Position numbers and translations under genes: made by a program
Shown: positions 60,501 to 64,000 of the stretch, in pieces
How positions within the stretch are numbered: position 1 is the stretch's first letter
How the letters are laid out: every line of letters starts with the position of its first letter
The notes under the pieces: generated by a model
Databases searched by the model: none
The model's input: only the letters and a program-made list of their open reading frames with translations
Told to the model about the DNA's origin: nothing
NCBI RefSeq assembly: GCF_037975245.1
Contig: NC_092577.1
Location: forward strand, 37,068,898-37,132,897
DNA: 64,000 nucleotides
Reading direction: 5' to 3'
Source of the DNA: Apostichopus japonicus
Taxonomy: Eukaryota; Echinodermata; Holothuroidea; Aspidochirotida; Stichopodidae

Positions 60501-62114
60501 CACTACCACTTTTTCGGGGCTGATTTTGATTTGAAAGAATAGGGATTTTCTGAGCTTTGTTTGAGGTGTTAAACACTTACGACAAATGCTAGTCTTCTGT
60601 CGGACAACAATAAGCAATGTTTAAGGTTGTCCGACGTGCTTTTGGTCGTTCTCGGACAATCGAACGACTATTAAATTTGAGCCCTGCCGTTGCTGAAGTA
60701 TTGTAAGATAGATGCATTGTTGGATAATCAGTTTTTATAATGCCACAATGTGAGTTGAACATGATTGAGTTGGCCTTAAGACTGACATATTTTTCTGTAT
60801 TCTGTAGAATCATGAATTAAGAAGATACATATGATTTAAGTGAGACATTTGTTTTCAAAACGGAAAAGAAAGAATGCACCTTGCATATACCAAACTAGTT
60901 GCAAATATGTTAAAGATAATGAATTTGTGCATTTAGTGATTTTCACATTCCTGTGACTTGATTCTTTGCTCCTTTACAGTGCCCCGTCCTTCCATAGAAT
61001 GTTTTTATCACTTTGTGGCACTTTACTTACCCTTTTTGTTTACAGTCTGGTACATGCACTCTTCATGAGGCTCACCCCCCTCCTTTCCCTAGAATGTTTT
61101 TATCACTTTGTGGCACTTTACTTACCCTTTTTGTTTACAGTCTGGTACATGCACTCTTCGTGAGGCTATCATTGTCAGCAGCATCCTAACTAAGTGCTCC
61201 ATCCCTGTTCTGCATTCAAGTGCTGCTATCTTGAAAGTAGCCGAGATGGATTACACAGGAGCGAACAGCATCTTCTTGAGGACACTGCTGGAGAAGAAGT
61301 ACGCCCTCCCATACAGAGTGATTGATGCACTAGTGTATCATTTCCTACGGTGAGAATTCTTAATCCCCGCCCACGTCCTGGCAGCCTTTCATGGTCTCAC
61401 TTGATGAGATTATCCTAAACCCATGGCAACTAATCATATTAAAATAGGCAAAGTAAACCAAAGAAATTCTTGTCCTCTACTTCAATGCAAAAATAAAGCT
61501 GAATTTGATTCAGAGTGAAAATACCAAACAGTTGAAAACCTGGCATACAGAAAAGAGAGTTCATTTGGAAATGATTTGGGATACATATCTTACAGAAGTT
61601 CCTTTAATATGTCAAAGATTCACGAGGAGAGTAGGATCAGGTCTCAGACCCTTCAAATTATTCAGTTTCTTAATATTCATAACTGCTGATATGGCATTGA
61701 AGGTTGTGTATCTCAGTTTGTAGTATGTGTTTTCTGTTTTGACAAACTGAGGCTCCAATAAAGATGAACATTAGGTTTGAACCATCTTTTATATAACTTT
61801 TGTTGCTTTCAACTCTTTATTCTTTCCCATACTCTTATTTGTCCAGTACTTTTCTCGCTCAATATCTGCACATTTGATTTCTTTGATGTTTTCATTTAAA
61901 TAGGTTTGTGATGGACAAGAGAGAGTTACCTGTTCTCTGGCACCAGTCTTTGTTAACCTTTGTTCAGAGATACAAGGAAGACATTTCTAGCGAGCAAAAA
62001 CAGGCCCTGTTAGATCTCCTTAGGTCCCAGACACACCCCAGCATTACCCCTGAGATCAGGAGGGAGATCATAAACTCTAAATCAAGAGACTCTGAAGAAC
62101 CAATTGTGGGCTAG
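48592..62114 (+). CDS. BYSL: Bystin (BYSL), 10 exons
   Basis: Bystin (yeast Enp1) is a nucleolar and pre-40S assembly factor (family knowledge). Exons: 48592-48738, 49613-49698, 52930-53041, 53752-53884, 54383-54522, 55473-55570, 57985-58063, 58729-58794, 61141-61349, 61904-62114. They total 1281 nt, 426 aa (human 437); all are GT-AG and in phase. Diagnostic stretches: [28 protein letters not shown], an acidic [135 protein letters not shown]. The introns are heavily invaded: a LINE fragment in intron 1, a 2.8-kb inverted-repeat element in intron 2, a LINE tail in intron 5 and a 61-bp minisatellite with a SINE in intron 6. Exon 7's donor is repeated five times and exon 9's acceptor twice. Confidence 0.96.
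49060..49440 (+). mobile_element. LINE reverse transcriptase fragment, BYSL intron 1
   Basis: The frame [19 protein letters not shown] then DCHKLQDDI matches the FADD catalytic block of CR1/Jockey-like reverse transcriptases. Only this block is clear; the rest is decayed. Confidence 0.7.
49793..52560. mobile_element. 2.77-kb TIR element with subterminal GTCCCGTACGTCA motifs
   Basis: Perfect 19-bp inverted ends: TGGGCAGGTCCAAGCTATT at 49793 and its complement ending 52560. The 13-bp motif TGACGTACGGGAC or its complement occurs eight times: 49974, 50138 (inverted), 50308, 50327, then inverted at 52141, 52157, 52352 and 52522. They lie only in the outer thirds. No transposase ORF is seen, so it is probably a non-autonomous DNA transposon. 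A clear target duplication was not found (at most 2-3 bp). Confidence 0.85.
50750..51890. repeat. ~255-bp tandem repeat inside the TIR element
   Basis: About 4.5 copies, each containing GTGGGGAGTATG, TACAGTGTTGTACAGTATAC, CAAAACTTTGCATCTTGAAT and GGTAACCAGTATTAGGTCTA. It fills the centre of the element at 49793-52560. Confidence 0.9.
54688..54745 (+). mobile_element. Short dispersed element with hammerhead-like core
   Basis: Near-identical to 25378-25441: TTTAGCCTTTGAAGAA, a GATCC-TGCTA-GGATC hairpin, GAAACGTCAGGCC, CAACTTACTTTTACACA. It lies in BYSL intron 5. Confidence 0.55.
54860..55440 (-). mobile_element. LINE ORF2 C-terminal tail, BYSL intron 5
   Basis: Minus-strand residues [20 protein letters not shown] then [17 protein letters not shown] and [13 protein letters not shown] match the conserved end of CR1/L2-type LINE ORF2. 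It is a 5'-truncated remnant. Confidence 0.85.
55661..57950. repeat. 61-bp minisatellite, BYSL intron 6
   Basis: About 34 units of 'TGTTAATATCTGAGAGGATG', 'TATTGTTCACATTGTGATTC' and 'ATATTCATGTTGTTTATTGTA', interrupted by a SINE. A 673-bp (11-unit) block is duplicated: the stretch from 56637 matches that from 57310 almost base for base. A smaller ~184-bp duplication lies near the 3' end. Confidence 0.95.
55868..56122 (+). mobile_element. tRNA-derived SINE inserted in the 61-bp array
   Basis: The head has TAGCCTAGTGGTTAACGCC (A box) and GGTTCGATTCCCC (B box). The body has CTTCGGTCAGCTTGCG and GAGTTCCTGCTTGCGGG. The tail is a (CATA)n tract. The minisatellite resumes right after. Confidence 0.85.
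58038..58222 (+). repeat. 37-bp minisatellite seeded on BYSL exon 7 donor, 5 copies
   Basis: Five perfect copies at 58038, 58075, 58112, 58149 and 58186. Each is the last 26 nt of exon 7 (AGAGGTTAAATTATCATTTA, TATATG) plus GTAAGTGTAAC from the intron. The first donor (58064) keeps the bystin frame (LYM then SLKKAL). Later donors would add multiples of 37 nt. Confidence 0.97.
58540..58620 (+). mobile_element. Possible SINE fragment with B box
   Basis: 'CATAGCCTAGTGGGAGGCCG' and 'GGTTCGAATCCCGGTGGAGG' resemble a tRNA-derived head with a deleted A box region. It is too short and rearranged to be a tRNA gene. Confidence 0.4.
59051..60686. mobile_element. Possible hAT-like non-autonomous element, BYSL intron 8
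   Basis: The left end CTGGGCTCATTTTGAA and right end TTAAATTTGAGCCCTG are imperfect inverted repeats. TTGTCCGA-type motifs recur near both ends (about 59096, 59109, 59132; 60600, 60635, 60652). No matching 8-bp flank was found. The 116-codon frame inside (59457-59807) is unassigned. Confidence 0.45.
60995..61170 (+). repeat. 95-bp duplication across BYSL exon 9 acceptor
   Basis: The block TAGAATGTTTTTATCACTTT ... TTTGTTTACAG|TCTGGTACATGCACTCTTC occurs at 60995 and 61090. Only the second acceptor (61140) gives the bystin frame. The first (61045) would add 95 nt and shift frame. Confidence 0.92.
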
Positions 62115-62136
62115 ATGAGGTTTCTTTCATCCGTGA

Positions 62137-62142
62137 AATAAA
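62137..62142 (+). terminator. Candidate BYSL polyadenylation signal
   Basis: AATAAA lies 23 nt after the BYSL stop codon (TAG at 62112-62114). That would leave a very short 3' UTR. Confidence 0.4.
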
Positions 62143-63600
62143 AGACAAGTACAGACATTTTCATCATCCCCTTTCATCGGAACTATTCAATGATTTCTAA
62201 ATTGGTAGAAGAGCATTTGCCCGAAAGGAATACTTGATGTGCTGTCCACACACTGGCAAGAATGAATTGGCTTGGGAAGTATTCAGAAGTTTATTCAATG
62301 CTTCCAATATCTTTAGAAGAACTTTTCAGATTTAAAAACGAGAGGATTGCAACTTGCTGTACATCAGGTTGAGATGCTCGCTTGTATGATTGAGGAGTAC
62401 ATAAGAGGCAGAAAGAGCGAGATGGAATTGTCGCTCAAACCTTTTCATTCTATGAGCAAAACTCATAAGTCTTGAGAAACAACTGACTTTTGTTCACTCC
62501 GGAACAGTGGGAAGGTTTAATAGTAACAGAACCAGATGTTTCCATTAAAGATCATTAACTTCAGACATTACGGTCATGCTAAAATATCGTAACAATATGG
62601 TCCATGGACTTAACTAATCAGGTTCATTGCACAAAGTGAAGATTAAGTCACAAAATGTCTTAAATGGAACAGTGGCTGTTGTGACGAATTGAAAGGTATG
62701 AGACTGTTTGAAGTTGTCATTGATGTTTTAAATAATAGTGGCTTGGTTTGGTAAATAGGTGAACAAATGCACAGTATTAACTTTCAAAGTTTATAGAAAG
62801 GTTACCTTGTATAAAAAAGGCTATGAAGAAAGTCCCAATTATCAGGGTGGGATTACTAGAGAGTGATAACATTACCTTGGTACTTATAGTTTAGTAGTTT
62901 AATAAGTGTAATATTCTAGAGAAAGGAATTGATTTCAAAATGTCAGATGTTCTTCAAATGTGGTAATATTGACAGAAAAAGGAAATGAAAAGTTTCAGAG
63001 GAACCTCACAACTTTATCGTTGACGTCCAAAGCTGTGCGTGGTGCATTTGAAGGGCTATAAAGATGCTCTTGATGCATGGTGTAATGGAAGTGGTGGTAG
63101 TCAAAACATGTCTTAAGTAGAAAATTAACAGTGCCCATCTGTGGCTGTTTTGTCTGCATAATGAACCGTCTTCTAGTTCCATGTCCTTTCTCTTGGAGAA
63201 ATAGACCTCAATATGGAGTCGTCTAGTGTGTAATATATGACCAGAAGAACTCTAATATTGTCCTCACTATGTATGATTCCTTTTTGTATCGACATCGAAA
63301 TTAAACTGATGAAAATATTAAGTTGGCGTGATTTAGTAATAATTGCTATCAATTTAAAATGTTGGTGATGTTTGGAAATTTTTGACATGTGTCTGTTCCA
63401 TGAAGGATTTATGAAAACAAAATTGAGCTGGTAAAGTTTATGTTCGTAGCATAATATAAAATTAAGTGTAAATGTTCGTCATTTTACTGCTCAAGTCTAA
63501 CTCAGTGACAATTTATATACCACATTGAAGAAATAAAGCAGGAGAAGGTACAGGCATGTAAAGGTGACAAACACAAAATAATTGTCCTTTAATTCATGAA
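62143..63600. other. BYSL downstream region
   Basis: AT-rich sequence; no further gene or clear element seen. Confidence 0.45.
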
Positions 63601-63604
63601 TCCA

Positions 63605-64000
63605 TCAGCTTCATTGGATAATATAATATCTTATGAAAAATGATCTAACACAGCATGCAAGAGATGATCAACACAAGCGACATCATGCACAGCTTCATTG
63701 GATAATATAATATCTTATGAAAAATGATCTAACACAGCATGCAAGAGATGATCAACACAGGCGACATCATGCACAGCTTCATTGAATAATATAATATCTT
63801 ATGAAAAATGATCTAACATAGCATGCAAGAGATGATCAACACAGGCGACATCATGCACAGTTTCATTGAATAATATAATATCTGATGAAAAATGATCTAA
63901 CACAGCATGCAAGAGATGATCAACACAGGCGACATCATGCACAGCTTCATTGGATAATATAATATCTGATGAAAAATGATCTAACACAGCATGCAAGAGA
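63605..64000. repeat. 84-bp tandem repeat running off the window
   Basis: At least 4.5 units of 'TCATTGGATAATATAATATC', 'TTATGAAAAATGATCTAACA' and 'CAGCATGCAAGAGATGATCA'. The open frame on the minus strand is repeat translation. Confidence 0.9.

Overview
This window is an intron-rich metazoan nuclear region. It has GT-AG introns, one-to-one matches to conserved animal genes, SINEs, LINE fragments, miniature DNA transposons and very many minisatellites. Interstitial TTAGGG-type blocks, CR1/L2-like LINE fragments and dispersed 'GGTCAAAGGTCA' satellites point to an invertebrate deuterostome. An echinoderm is my best guess; that is inference, not something the sequence proves.

Four protein-coding genes can be rebuilt exon by exon with consistent splice phases. 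(1) RIOK3, + strand, coding exons 3077-13518, 541 aa, an atypical RIO-family kinase of late 40S ribosome maturation. (2) SNRNP40, - strand, 27350-16429, 347 aa, the U5 snRNP 40 kDa WD40 protein. It converges on RIOK3. (3) An uncharacterised 692-aa gene, + strand, 33695-41597, whose N-terminus looks like a DEDDh exonuclease fold with lost catalytic residues. (4) BYSL (bystin), + strand, 48592-62114, 426 aa, a 40S ribosome biogenesis factor. Three of the four therefore belong to ribosome assembly or splicing; I see no evidence that they are co-regulated.

The most striking structure is repeated minisatellite birth at splice junctions. In SNRNP40 (72 bp, about 25 copies), the exonuclease-like gene (76 bp, about 20 copies) and BYSL (37 bp, 5 copies), the tandem unit is the last 15-26 nt of a coding exon plus its 5' splice site and the following intron. 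Each intron therefore holds a ladder of near-identical decoy donors. RIOK3 exon 7 has a two-copy version of the same thing. BYSL exon 9 has a two-copy duplication across its 3' splice site, and the RIOK3 stop codon is also duplicated.

Mobile DNA includes a 2.77-kb terminal-inverted-repeat element in BYSL intron 2 with eight copies of a 13-bp subterminal motif. There is a MITE family with 9-bp target duplications and internal telomere-like repeats, with one copy nested inside another. Another 9-bp-duplication MITE, a TA-flanked mariner-type MITE carrying a SINE head, tRNA-derived SINEs, three LINE fragments and a possible piggyBac remnant are also present. The spans without genes (1-3053, 13519-16428, 27351-33624, 41598-48591, 62115-64000) hold mainly these elements and tandem repeats.
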